A DNA stretch of 64,000 bases, taken from NCBI RefSeq assembly GCF_030063205.1, contig NZ_JASISQ010000005.1, positions 205,488 to 269,487 of the forward strand, in the 5' to 3' direction. Positions 17,683 through 25,653 of the stretch are shown here, in pieces (position 1 is the first letter of the stretch; every line of letters starts with the position of its first letter). The translations under genes were made by a program, and so were the position numbers. The notes beneath the pieces were generated by a model, which was not told the origin of the DNA, did no database searches, and saw nothing but the letters and a program-made list of their open reading frames with translations. This DNA is from Arthrobacter antibioticus (lineage in GTDB: Bacteria > Actinomycetota > Actinomycetes > Actinomycetales > Micrococcaceae).

Positions 17683-17722
17683 AAAAAGGGAAGCAATCTC
17701 ATGAAGAGATTGCTTCCCTTTT
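17683..17722 (-). terminator. Terminator of tRNA-Ser(UGA)
   Basis: An 18-base stem (AAAAAGGGAAGCAATCTC at 17683-17700 against 17705-17722) with a 4-base loop ends in a run of T on either strand. It lies directly 3' of the minus-strand tRNA. Confidence 0.85.
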
Positions 17723-17728
17723 TACGCG

Positions 17729-17816
17729 CGGAAGGTAAGAGATTCGAACTCTTGGTACGGGGTTACCGCACACTGGTTTTCAAGACCAGCTCCATCGGCC
17801 GCTCGGACAACCTTCC
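17729..17816 (-). tRNA. tRNA-Ser (anticodon UGA)
   Basis: An 88-base class II tRNA. The acceptor stem is GGAAGGT paired with ACCTTCC, plus discriminator G. The anticodon stem-loop CTGGTCTTGAAAACCAG gives UGA, reading UCN codons. A long variable arm and GTTCGAATC T-loop are present. No CCA is encoded. Confidence 0.95.
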
Positions 17817-17911
17817 TTACCCTAGTAGTGTTTCATAAGCAGGGCCGAGCTACCAAAATGAACGCCGGCAGGGCTAAGCATCACAGGTACTTAAGGGCAA
17901 CGGAGAAGGTC

Positions 17912-18895
17912 ATGAAGGCAATTTTTACAACGGGCGCAGGTGGGCCTGAGGTTCTGACACTGGCTGAGACGCCAGGACCGGTCCCGGGGGTCGGCGAGGT
18001 GCTTATTGATGTGATTGCCGCTGGAATCAACCGCGCTGACGTGCAACAACGGCGTGGTTTTTACCCTCCTCCGCCAGGCGCCTCAGAGATTTTGGGCCTC
18101 GAAGTGTCAGGCCGGATTGCCGGTTTTGGTCCGAATGTCACCAAGCCGTTTAGCGTGGGTGAGAAGGTTGTGGCGTTGCTCACAGGTGGCGGGTATGCGG
18201 GTCAAGTAGCTGTCCCGGCGGGGCAGGTCTTGTCATTGCCGGAAGGCATCGATGTCATTTCTGCTGCAGCATTGCCGGAGGTTGCCGCCACGGTGCACTC
18301 GAACCTGTTCATGACAGCGCAGCTTCAGCGCGGGGAGTGCGTGCTCATTCACGGCGGCGCCGGTGGCATCGGCGCCATGGCCATCCAGTTGGCTAAAGCC
18401 GCAGGCGCCCACGTTATCGCTACAGCCGGCAGCGATGAGAAAGTTGCCATGCTCACGGGCTATCTCGGGGCCGATCTGGCGATTAACTACCGCAGCGAAG
18501 ACTTCGTGGAACGTGTCAATGAATTCACCGCTGGACTGGGTGCAAACGTCATCCTGGATGTTGTGGGAGCCAAATATTTGGCCCGGAACGTTGCCTCGCT
18601 GGCCACCTATGGTCGCTTGGTGGTCATTGGACTGCAGGGAGGGGCGACGGCGGAGCTGAACTTGGGAGCGCTGCTCACCAAACGCGCGGCCATCATTGGT
18701 ACCACACTGCGGGCCCGCTCCGTTGAGGAGAAAACAACCATCATGGAAGGCGTGCGCGAAAATGTGTGGCCGCTGATGAGCAGTGGGGCAGTCAAACCCA
18801 TGGTGGATAAAACATTTCCGCTGGCCCAAGTGGCAGCCGCGCACGAGTACTTTGATTCGGGGGAGCACGTGGGCAAGGTACTTCTAACGCTCTAG
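17912..18895 (+). CDS. NAD(P)H-quinone oxidoreductase, zinc-free MDR family
   Basis: A 327-residue protein from ATG 17912, which has GGAGAAGG directly upstream. It starts MKAIFTTGAGGPEVL and shows the MDR fold: GINRADVQQRRGFYPPPPGAS near residue 47, EVAATVHSNLF, the nucleotide-binding GGAGGIGAMAIQLAK near residue 150, and VILDVVGAKYLARN. The zinc-ligand cysteines of alcohol dehydrogenases are absent, placing it in the quinone oxidoreductase/PIG3 group. It probably reduces quinones or similar carbonyl compounds with NADPH. It stands alone, with no operon partner. Confidence 0.9.
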   Translation: MKAIFTTGAGGPEVLTLAETPGPVPGVGEVLIDVIAAGINRADVQQRRGFYPPPPGASEILGLEVSGRIAGFGPNVTKPFSVGEKVVALLTGGGYAGQVAVPAGQVLSLPEGIDVISAAALPEVAATVHSNLFMTAQLQRGECVLIHGGAGGIGAMAIQLAKAAGAHVIATAGSDEKVAMLTGYLGADLAINYRSEDFVERVNEFTAGLGANVILDVVGAKYLARNVASLATYGRLVVIGLQGGATAELNLGALLTKRAAIIGTTLRARSVEEKTTIMEGVRENVWPLMSSGAVKPMVDKTFPLAQVAAAHEYFDSGEHVGKVLLTL

Positions 18896-19413
18896 GACTT
18901 CTCCGTTAGTGACCAGGCTTCCTAAGCTTTTTTGTGAACAGAAGCGTTTGCCCGTGATGTCCGGCGTCCTGGTGCCGGCACCAAGGTGGGGCTATGAAAC
19001 GGGAACACCACAGGTTGCCGCTCCCAATGATTAGTTGTGAAAATTCCCGGTGGCGCTGGAAGCGAAGAGTTGATACGTGTTAAAGACTCAGCGAAGGCGC
19101 TTGAGCTCACACCGAACAGCGTAGAGAAATGCTGGCAGCATCCGCGCCACCACTTTCACACTCGATATCAAAAAGGTTCAGGATCCAGACCGCGGGTCCC
19201 GAGTAACCATCGCTTTCGAGGATAAGCAGCCGTTCACCCAGCCGGTCCAGATACTTCATCCTTCAAGAAGATGACCTCCCGCCGTGATACCGGACGTTCA
19301 CCCACTGTTACCACGGCGTCCGCTTCGTGTTGCCGATTTGGCTCATCCAGCTCTCTAATGTCGTGGGAGAACCGCGGCCCAAACAGGCGCCGCCAAACCT
19401 TAGAGGGGCAGCA
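18896..19413. other. Intergenic stretch of about 520 bases with one repeat arm
   Basis: No convincing gene; short open frames here lack ribosome binding sites and family motifs. At 19266-19285 there is a 20-base stretch (AAGAAGATGACCTCCCGCCG) matching 18 of 20 bases of one arm of the long hairpin at 42215-42270. It looks like a lone half of that element. Confidence 0.45.
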
Positions 19414-20598
19414 ATGACGGCAAACACCAACCAGCCAACATTTAGTCGGAGGGCGGCGCTGGGTGCCGCTGGAACATTGGGTGCGCTGGGCATCACTGTA
19501 GCGGCCGGATCCGAGAGCCATGCGGCACGCGGGCCCAAGCCTCCCAAGCCTAGCCTCGCGTTCCGCTCCAATGGCACCTTCAAGATTGTCCAGTTCAATG
19601 ACACTCAGGACGACGAACGCACCGACCGCCGAACCATTGAACTCATGGAACGCACCCTCGACGCGGAGAAGCCCGATTTTGTAGTCATCAACGGTGACGT
19701 GATCACTGGGGGCTGTGACAACGAACTGGAGGTCAAACAGGCGCTTAACCATGTGGTGCTGCCCATGGAACGGCGCAAGATTAACTGGGCAGTGACATTC
19801 GGCAACCATGATGAGGACTCGCTTGTACAAACTGGCATGACGGAAGCCAAGATGCTTGCCTTCCTGCAAAGCTACGAGTTCAACGTAAACGCAAACTCCA
19901 CGCCGGGTCTCACTGGAACCTCCAATACACAGCTGCTCATCAAGTCAGCCAAATCCAAGGTGCCCGCCTTTGGCCTCTGGCTCATCGACACGGGGCGCTA
20001 TGCGCCGGAGGCAATCAACGGGCAGAGCTTTGAGGGCTACCCCACCTGGGATTGGGTGCGCATGGACCAGGTCAACTGGTACCGGGAAATGTCCATGGCA
20101 ACGGAGCGCAAATACGGGAAGAAGGTGCCGTCCCTGATGTGGGGCCACATCGCCCTGCACGAGCACCGCAACATGTGGTTTGCCAGCCTTGACTCACGCC
20201 AGGAATCAGACCACGCACGGGCACTCACTCGGCACACCATCGTAGGCGAGCGCAACGAGGACGAGTGCCCGGGTCCCATCAACTCCGGATTGTTCAGTGC
20301 GTTTCTGGAGCGTGGGGACGTGCTGGGCTACTTTGTGGGCCACGACCACGTCAACACCTACATGGGCAATTACTATGGCGTCCAGCTGGGTTACGCGCCG
20401 GGAACCGGGTTCGGGGCCTACGGCCTCCCCGGAGCCGAGCGGAACCGCCTGCGCGGTGCGCGCGTGTTTGAGCTTGATGAGAACCACCCCGGCATTTACA
20501 AGGACACGCGGGTTGTCTTTGCCAAGGACTTCGGGATCGACCTGACCGCCAATGACCAGCCGATAGAGCCGCTCCCGTTAAGTCCTGGCCAGCGCTAG
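19414..20598 (+). CDS. Tat-exported metallophosphoesterase (purple-acid-phosphatase-like)
   Basis: A 394-residue protein from ATG 19414, with GAGGGG upstream. The N-terminus has a twin-arginine signal (SRRAALGAAGTLGALGITVAAG), so export is folded and probably cofactor-loaded. Calcineurin-like metal motifs follow in order: VQFNDTQDDE near residue 60, VINGDVITGG near 90, TFGNHDED near 130, GHIALHEH near 245 and VGHDHVNTY near 309. This matches the Dcr2/PAP29-type phosphoesterase group. It probably hydrolyses phosphate esters outside the membrane. Together with the nuclease/nucleotidase upstream it suggests extracellular phosphate scavenging, although no PHO box was recognised near it. Confidence 0.85.
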   Translation: MTANTNQPTFSRRAALGAAGTLGALGITVAAGSESHAARGPKPPKPSLAFRSNGTFKIVQFNDTQDDERTDRRTIELMERTLDAEKPDFVVINGDVITGGCDNELEVKQALNHVVLPMERRKINWAVTFGNHDEDSLVQTGMTEAKMLAFLQSYEFNVNANSTPGLTGTSNTQLLIKSAKSKVPAFGLWLIDTGRYAPEAINGQSFEGYPTWDWVRMDQVNWYREMSMATERKYGKKVPSLMWGHIALHEHRNMWFASLDSRQESDHARALTRHTIVGERNEDECPGPINSGLFSAFLERGDVLGYFVGHDHVNTYMGNYYGVQLGYAPGTGFGAYGLPGAERNRLRGARVFELDENHPGIYKDTRVVFAKDFGIDLTANDQPIEPLPLSPGQR

Positions 20599-20815
20599 TT
20601 TTTTTGGCCTTCAGACAGGGCCCGTGGTGAACTCCTGCCGCGGGCCCGGATGTGCAAGTGAGCCTTGAACTTTCATCCCGATCTGGTGTGAGGTGGTGAA
20701 GTGAGCTTGTGTGCCCTGTCACCTGAGTACCGCTGGCGTCGGGTATTTGGTCAAAAGATCTGCCATAGCCTAGTGGTGAAAGTGGGAAACGATCACGCAT
20801 TTCTGGGTGGTGCGG
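20599..20815. other. Intergenic stretch with a GC hairpin
   Basis: After the phosphatase stop there is TTTTTTT (20600-20606), then GGGCCCG and CGGGCCC arms around 20618-20648, a possible terminator. I see no gene in the rest. Confidence 0.4.
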
Positions 20816-20816
20816 G

Positions 20817-20962
20817 TCAGGGGGCTGTGGCCCCAGAATGCGGGTGGCGGCCGTGGTGGCCCTCTTGGCGAGGTCGTCCCCAATTCCGCACGCGTACAGT
20901 ATTTTTCCTTCTATGCCGACGACGGCGATGTCGTGGTGTCCTTTTGCACTGTCGATTCCGTA
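20817..20962 (-). pseudogene. IS110-family transposase remnant (N-terminal piece)
   Basis: On the minus strand one frame reads GIDSAKGHHDIAVVGIEGKI, followed by LYACGIGDDLAKRA. This is the start of the DEDD domain of IS110/IS1111 transposases (GIDvgKxxH...V.d..GK.L). It lacks a proper start and everything after about 45 residues, so it is a dead fragment. No inverted repeats are needed in this family and none were found. Confidence 0.6.
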
Positions 20963-21190
20963 CCGCGACTAAATCGGCATTGCCGTTCAACACGACCAAT
21001 TCGCTGGCGTGGAGCAACACTTGGACCTGATGAAAGACCACGCTGGCCTTTGCGGGCCCTGCATTATTGGGATGATTCTGGGCGTTGCCCATGACACTGA
21101 GCTCGGCGAAGGAATCAACCTCGGGAACGCGAACCATGTGGTTGCGGCGGAACCAACCGCACAGCCCCGTGAAGCCTCCCCCGTCTTACG
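20963..21190 (-). pseudogene. IS21-family IstA transposase remnant
   Basis: A minus-strand frame reads GWFRRNHMVRVPEVDSFAEL and, about 40 residues later, VQVLLHASELVVLNGNADLV. Both fit IstA: the conserved VPVPEVDSLEELN segment and the later VRVLLHASELVVYDG segment. In a real IstA they are separated by far more residues, so an internal deletion has occurred. Beyond these segments nothing is recognisable. Confidence 0.45.
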
Positions 21191-21384
21191 CCTGTCGGCT
21201 TCAACGCTCGAGCGGCTGAACCCGATCACGGTGACGCCGGCAGACTTGAGACTGACGTACCGGATCCTTCCCGGTCGGAGCACCATGGCGCACCTCGGGA
21301 CGCCGTCATGCTCGCCTGGTAGCTGGTCAAAGATTCTTTCCTGAGTGTGCCGGCGTTTCTTTGGTGGACCAGGATCCGAACTTT
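21191..21384. other. Decayed intergenic sequence
   Basis: Part of the gene-poor scar. Open frames on both strands have no recognisable motif. Confidence 0.35.
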
Positions 21385-21437
21385 ACCCAGCCAAGCCAAA
21401 CCCGGCCAAGCCAAACCCAGCCAAGCCAAACCCAGCC
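21385..21437. repeat. 15-bp tandem repeat, about 3.5 copies
   Basis: The unit ACCCAGCCAAGCCAA is repeated at 21385, 21400 (one mismatch), 21415 and partly 21430. It lies in non-coding DNA between the IS remnants and cstA and has no spacers, so it is not CRISPR. Confidence 0.85.
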
Positions 21438-21782
21438 CTGGAGAGTTGCACAATATTCAACTGCTGAGCTCACCAAAATCGTCACTCGTGTTACTACCCT
21501 CGTCATCTCAGCTATGCCGTTGCGGTGGAGCAGTGCCAAAACAAAAAACTGCCCGGGGTATGTAGCCCACTGCCCGTCATATGATGTTGAATCCAAGGGG
21601 GCGCTACTGGCTGACATGTTTTCCATACAACGCGGCTCCCGGATGTTTCCTTGGTTGCACATGGTGATCCGGAGGGCTTTGGTTCCGCCCTTCGTTGCGG
21701 CTGACCTTCCTGCAATGCGTCATTCGGCGCTAAAAAACTGCCGCTGGGCGATCAGTGCTCTAAGCGTGAGTGACATACGCCA
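21438..21782. other. Intergenic stretch upstream of cstA
   Basis: No gene supported; this should hold upstream control sequence for cstA. Confidence 0.35.
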
Positions 21783-21798
21783 TGTGGTGCGAACCACA
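21783..21798. promoter_or_regulatory. Candidate operator upstream of cstA
   Basis: TGTGGTgcgaACCACA is a 6-4-6 inverted repeat about 48 bases before the cstA start. Its position fits a repressor or activator site, but the cognate regulator is unknown. Confidence 0.35.
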
Positions 21799-21845
21799 CT
21801 GCTACCCTCAAATCGCCGTAGTTATGTCTTAACGTAGGGAAAATC

Positions 21846-24113
21846 ATGACAATTCCGTCAAACAGGACCGCCAATGAAGACGATGTCCTGGTCCAAGATC
21901 CGAATCTGCCGCCAGTGGCAGTGGATCTTGAAGCAGAGGCGGAAACGCACAAGTGGACCCCGCTGAAGATCGGCATTTGGGCGGCTATTGCACTGCTCGG
22001 TGGGGTTGCATGGGTGATGCTGGCTGTGGTGCGCGGCGAAAGTGTCAACGCTATCTGGTTTGTGTTCGCTGCAGTGTGTACGTACCTGATTGCTTACCGC
22101 TTCTATTCCAAAGTTATTGAGAAGTTTCTCCTTAAACCCAATGACAAGCGTGCCACCCCGGCAGAATACAAAGCAGACGGCAAGGACTTTGTTCCCACTG
22201 ACCGCAACGTACTTTTTGGTCACCACTTTGCCGCAATCGCCGGGGCGGGGCCCCTCGTTGGCCCCATTCTGGCAGCCCAGATGGGTTACCTGCCCGGCAC
22301 TATCTGGATCATCGTCGGCGTCGTCCTTGCCGGCGCAGTGCAGGATTACCTGGTCCTCTTCTTCTCCATGCGTCGCGGTGGACGCTCACTGGGCCAGATG
22401 GCCCGTGAAGAACTTGGTGTCATTGGCGGAACCGCGGCCCTGATCGCCACCTTGTTGATCATGATCATCATTGTGGCCATCTTGGCCCTTGTGGTTGTCA
22501 ATGCGCTGGGCGAATCCCCATGGGGTGTGTTCTCCGTGTCGATGACCATCCCGATCGCCTTGTTCATGGGTGTTTACCTGCGCTACCTGCGCCCGGGCAA
22601 GATCATGGAAGTCTCCCTGATCGGTGTGGTCCTGCTGCTGGCCGCAATCATTGGCGGCGGCGTCGTTGCCCATACCGAATGGGGTGCAGCGTTCTTCCAC
22701 CTTGACCGCACCACGCTGGCCTGGGCCATCATCATCTATGGTTTCATTGCCGCAATCCTGCCGGTCTGGCTGTTGCTGGCCCCGCGTGACTACCTCTCTA
22801 CGTTCATGAAAATCGGCACCATCGTCATGCTGGCCGGCTCCATTGTGCTGGTCCGTCCCACCATCAACGTCCCGGCGTTCAGCGAGTTTGCTTCACGCTC
22901 TGACGGCCCGGTCTTCTCCGGCTCTTTGTTCCCGTTCCTCTTTGTCACCATCGCTTGCGGGGCACTCTCCGGCTTCCACGCCTTGATCGCATCGGGCACC
23001 ACCCCAAAACTAATCGAGAAGGAACGCCAGGCTCGCTACATTGGCTATGGCGGCATGCTCATGGAGTCCTTCGTGGCCATCATGGCGTTGGTTGCTGCGC
23101 TGTCGATCGACCGTGGCATCTACTTTGCGATGAACTCCTCCGGTGCGGCTACCGGGGGTACCATCGAGGGAGCCGCGGCATTCGTGAACTCGCTGGGGCT
23201 TACCGGGGTACAGGTTGATGCGGCCACGCTTGCCCAAACAGCGTCCGACGTCGGCGAACAGTCAATTGTTTCTCGCACCGGCGGTGCGCCAACCCTCGCC
23301 GTGGGGCTGGCTCACATCATGCAGCAGGTAGCCGGCGGCAAGGCAATGATGAGCTTTTGGTACCACTTCGCCATCATGTTTGAGGCGTTGTTCATCCTCA
23401 CGGCAGTTGACGCCGGAACCCGTGTGGCCCGCTTCATGCTCCAGGATTCCATTGGCAACTTTGTCCCCAAGTTCAAGGACACCTCATGGCGGCTTGGTTC
23501 CTGGATTACCACCGCCATTATGGTGGCCGGATGGGGCGCCATCTTGATCATGGGAGTCACCGATCCATTGGGTGGCATTAACACCTTGTTCCCGCTATTT
23601 GGCATTGCCAACCAGCTACTGGCCGCCATCGCCCTGGCGGTGTGCTTGGTGATTGTTTCCAAGAACACGCACGTGAAGTATCTGTGGATGGTGGCCCTGC
23701 CACTGGCGTTTGTCACAGTAGTTACAGTGGTGGCGTCCTTCCAAAAAATCTTCTCCACCGTTCCAGCCGTGGGCTATTGGGCGCAGCACAACGCCTTCAA
23801 GGCGGCGCTAGCTGATGGCAAAACCAGCTTCGGATCAGCCAAGAACGTTGAAGCCATGGAAGCCGTTGTCCGCAACACAGTTGTCCAGGGCAGCCTCTCG
23901 ATCATCTTCGTGGTGCTCTCGCTCGTGGTAATTGCGACGGCGATCATGGTCACCATCCGCTCAATTCGGGCCGGGGGTGGGCCCAGCCTGGAGGATCCTG
24001 CGGTAGCTTCACGCATCTTTGCGCCAGCATCCATGACCCCCACATCAGCTGAAAAAGCCATCCTCAATCAGTGGGCCGACTCGGGTAAGCAATCTGTCAC
24101 TTCCGGTCACTAA
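21846..24113 (+). CDS. cstA: Carbon starvation protein A, peptide/pyruvate transporter
   Basis: A 755-residue integral membrane protein with roughly 16-18 hydrophobic segments. It carries family landmarks: the YRFYSKVIEKFLLKP entry with VPTDRNVLFGHHFAAIAGAGPLVGPILAAQMGYLPG, a strongly conserved stretch, and SGFHALIASGTTPKLI and FEALFILTAVDAGTRVARF later. CstA proteins import peptides or pyruvate when carbon is limiting. The next gene is its usual small YbdD partner. AGGGAAAATC precedes the ATG. Confidence 0.95.
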   Translation: MTIPSNRTANEDDVLVQDPNLPPVAVDLEAEAETHKWTPLKIGIWAAIALLGGVAWVMLAVVRGESVNAIWFVFAAVCTYLIAYRFYSKVIEKFLLKPNDKRATPAEYKADGKDFVPTDRNVLFGHHFAAIAGAGPLVGPILAAQMGYLPGTIWIIVGVVLAGAVQDYLVLFFSMRRGGRSLGQMAREELGVIGGTAALIATLLIMIIIVAILALVVVNALGESPWGVFSVSMTIPIALFMGVYLRYLRPGKIMEVSLIGVVLLLAAIIGGGVVAHTEWGAAFFHLDRTTLAWAIIIYGFIAAILPVWLLLAPRDYLSTFMKIGTIVMLAGSIVLVRPTINVPAFSEFASRSDGPVFSGSLFPFLFVTIACGALSGFHALIASGTTPKLIEKERQARYIGYGGMLMESFVAIMALVAALSIDRGIYFAMNSSGAATGGTIEGAAAFVNSLGLTGVQVDAATLAQTASDVGEQSIVSRTGGAPTLAVGLAHIMQQVAGGKAMMSFWYHFAIMFEALFILTAVDAGTRVARFMLQDSIGNFVPKFKDTSWRLGSWITTAIMVAGWGAILIMGVTDPLGGINTLFPLFGIANQLLAAIALAVCLVIVSKNTHVKYLWMVALPLAFVTVVTVVASFQKIFSTVPAVGYWAQHNAFKAALADGKTSFGSAKNVEAMEAVVRNTVVQGSLSIIFVVLSLVVIATAIMVTIRSIRAGGGPSLEDPAVASRIFAPASMTPTSAEKAILNQWADSGKQSVTSGH

Positions 24114-24115
24114 CC

Positions 24116-24316
24116 ATGGACATGTTGCGCAGCTCCTGGCAAGGTTTAGGGCTTGTGGCTAAGTATCTCAAGGGAGTCCTTGGCGAGGATTTGTATGAGA
24201 AATACCTGGACCATCACCGTGCCAGCGGCTGCGCAACTGCACCCATGAGCGTTAAGGAATTCTGGCGAGATAAGACCGATCGCCAGGAAGCCAACCCTGA
24301 AGGACGATGCTGTTGA
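24116..24316 (+). CDS. YbdD/YjiX family small protein, CstA partner
   Basis: A 66-residue protein starting 3 bases after the cstA stop. It has the family core LGEDLYEKYLDHHRASGC and PMSVKEFWRDKTDRQEANP, ending GRCC. YbdD-type proteins occur next to CstA or BtsT and are needed with the transporter in some bacteria; the mechanism is not settled. Length and context match the family. Confidence 0.92.
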   Translation: MDMLRSSWQGLGLVAKYLKGVLGEDLYEKYLDHHRASGCATAPMSVKEFWRDKTDRQEANPEGRCC

Positions 24317-24371
24317 GGTCGCTAATACATGACGTGGACCGGATTCTGCGGGCCCGTGAGAGACTAACAGC

Positions 24372-25025
24372 ATGAACAAAAAGGGGCAGATACCGGCCAG
24401 TGAAGACGGCGCTGTGGGCAAAGTCATTGACAGTTCACTAGTTGTTGGACAGGACAGCGGGGCAGTGGAAAACGCTGCGAAACCGCCCGTCCCAAACAGG
24501 TCCGCAGACAAGCCGGCAAGTGTTGCTGACATGGTGGATCAGCCAGCCAAAGTGCTGCGTATCGGCACAATGGTCAAGCAACTCCTCGAAGAGGTCAAGA
24601 GCGCACCCTTGGACGACGCCGCCCGGGCCCGGCTGGCGCAAATTCATCACACCTCCATCAAGGAGCTTGAGGACGGACTGGCCCCGGAGCTGGTTGATGA
24701 GCTGCACCGCCTCAGCTTGCCGTTCACGGATACAAGTGCGCCGTCGGATGCCGAACTGCGCATTGCCCAGGCTCAGTTGGTTGGCTGGCTTGAGGGGTTG
24801 TTTCACGGTATTCAAACAGCGCTGGCCGCCCAGGCGATGGCCAACCAGCAAACCGCAGCACGTCTTGCTCTGCATCAGCTTCCGCCCGGCACCATGATCG
24901 CACCCGGTGTGATTGTGGGAGAAAACGGCGAACCGCAGCGTGCCTCGGGAGCCCAGAACGGGCCCCTTGGCGGCTATTCAGAGACGGGCCGCCCGGATTC
25001 AGGCGGACCTGGACAGTACCTCTAA
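24372..25025 (+). CDS. Bacterial proteasome activator Bpa/PafE
   Basis: A 217-residue protein. A disordered charged N-terminus leads into a helical core: VADMVDQPAKVLRIGTMVKQLLEEVK, then ARLAQIHHTSIKELEDGLAPELVDEL and AQAQLVGWLEGLFHGIQTALAAQAM. This is the four-helix ring subunit of the ATP-independent proteasome activator of mycobacteria (DUF2587). The C-terminus ends GQYL, the docking motif that inserts into 20S alpha-ring pockets. It implies that this organism has a 20S proteasome elsewhere. It would help degrade unfolded or specific native substrates without ATP. Confidence 0.93.
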   Translation: MNKKGQIPASEDGAVGKVIDSSLVVGQDSGAVENAAKPPVPNRSADKPASVADMVDQPAKVLRIGTMVKQLLEEVKSAPLDDAARARLAQIHHTSIKELEDGLAPELVDELHRLSLPFTDTSAPSDAELRIAQAQLVGWLEGLFHGIQTALAAQAMANQQTAARLALHQLPPGTMIAPGVIVGENGEPQRASGAQNGPLGGYSETGRPDSGGPGQYL

Positions 25026-25030
25026 CGGGG

Positions 25031-25531
25031 ATGTTAAAGGGACTTTTTTCGGCAGCCCGCCAAACCAAGCGCGATGACGTGGAACTTGGCAGGGGTGTTT
25101 GGCGCCGTGCTCATGACAGATTCCGGCGAGGCTTGGATCGTTTCCACCAAATGCTGGAGGGGCTAGAAGAAGCCGGAGCCGCGCCTGGCCAGTCAAACGA
25201 CCTGGCCGCTGGAAACTATCAAGCCTTGGTGATTGTGGCTAATGGACTCGCGGAACTATTACCCGTGGTGCGCAGCATTGCCGCAAAAGCCCAAGCTGCA
25301 GGCCCCAGCGAAGCAATGGAGATCCCCCTCGGCACCGGCGGCTACCTCAATGATGTGCACCGTGAACTTTCGCGTGCTGGCAATGCCCTCGCGGCCGCAG
25401 CGGAGGCGGTAGCTTTGGTGAGACTGGGTGTGGGTGAGGGTTCCGGCGTCGAACTTAAAGCAACAATTGTGTACAGGCACGTACAACGGGCGAAGGACTT
25501 GCTTGAATCCGGACCACACACAGGGACGTAG
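25031..25531 (+). CDS. Unknown helical protein next to the proteasome activator
   Basis: A 166-residue protein that I cannot assign to a family. It begins 5 bases after the bpa stop, so it is very likely co-transcribed. It starts with a basic segment (KGLFSAARQTKRDDVELGRG VW), continues with amphipathic helices (RAHDRFRRGLDRFHQMLEGLEEAG, YQALVIVANGLAELLPVVRSIAAKAQ) and a Gly-rich turn GTGGYLNDVHREL. No signal peptide or membrane helix is visible. Position suggests a role linked to Bpa or proteasomal turnover, but that is inference only. Confidence 0.7.
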   Translation: MLKGLFSAARQTKRDDVELGRGVWRRAHDRFRRGLDRFHQMLEGLEEAGAAPGQSNDLAAGNYQALVIVANGLAELLPVVRSIAAKAQAAGPSEAMEIPLGTGGYLNDVHRELSRAGNALAAAAEAVALVRLGVGEGSGVELKATIVYRHVQRAKDLLESGPHTGT

Positions 25532-25576
25532 CATCCGCTCAAGAGCCTAGAGATTAGCGTCACACTTTGTAAAGGG

Positions 25577-25595
25577 TAAGGTTAGCTTGTCCTAT
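25577..25595 (+). promoter_or_regulatory. DtxR/IdeR-like iron box
   Basis: TAAGGTTAGCTTGTCCTAT matches about 13 of 19 positions of the DtxR/IdeR consensus TTAGGTTAGGCTAACCTAA. It lies about 60 bases before the iron-transporter binding protein gene and next to a TATTAT -10-like sequence, fitting iron-dependent repression. Confidence 0.65.
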
Positions 25596-25653
25596 TATGA
25601 ATTAGGATTGATAGTTGTACGCTAATTTTGATTCCCCCGATGGAAGGCTCCCC

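Noticed and set aside
18233..18868. 211-residue open frame on the - strand
   Set aside because: Antisense to the well-supported quinone oxidoreductase; Cys/His-rich composition of a shadow frame.
19037..19225. 62-residue open frame before the phosphatase
   Set aside because: No start signal, no motif, and basic random-like composition.
21385..21437. Tandem repeat considered as a CRISPR array
   Set aside because: Units are directly adjacent with no spacers, only 15 bases long, and no cas genes are present in the window.
21361..21837. 158-residue open frame covering the tandem repeat
   Set aside because: No recognisable domain, repeat-derived composition and no ribosome binding site; more likely chance in decayed DNA.
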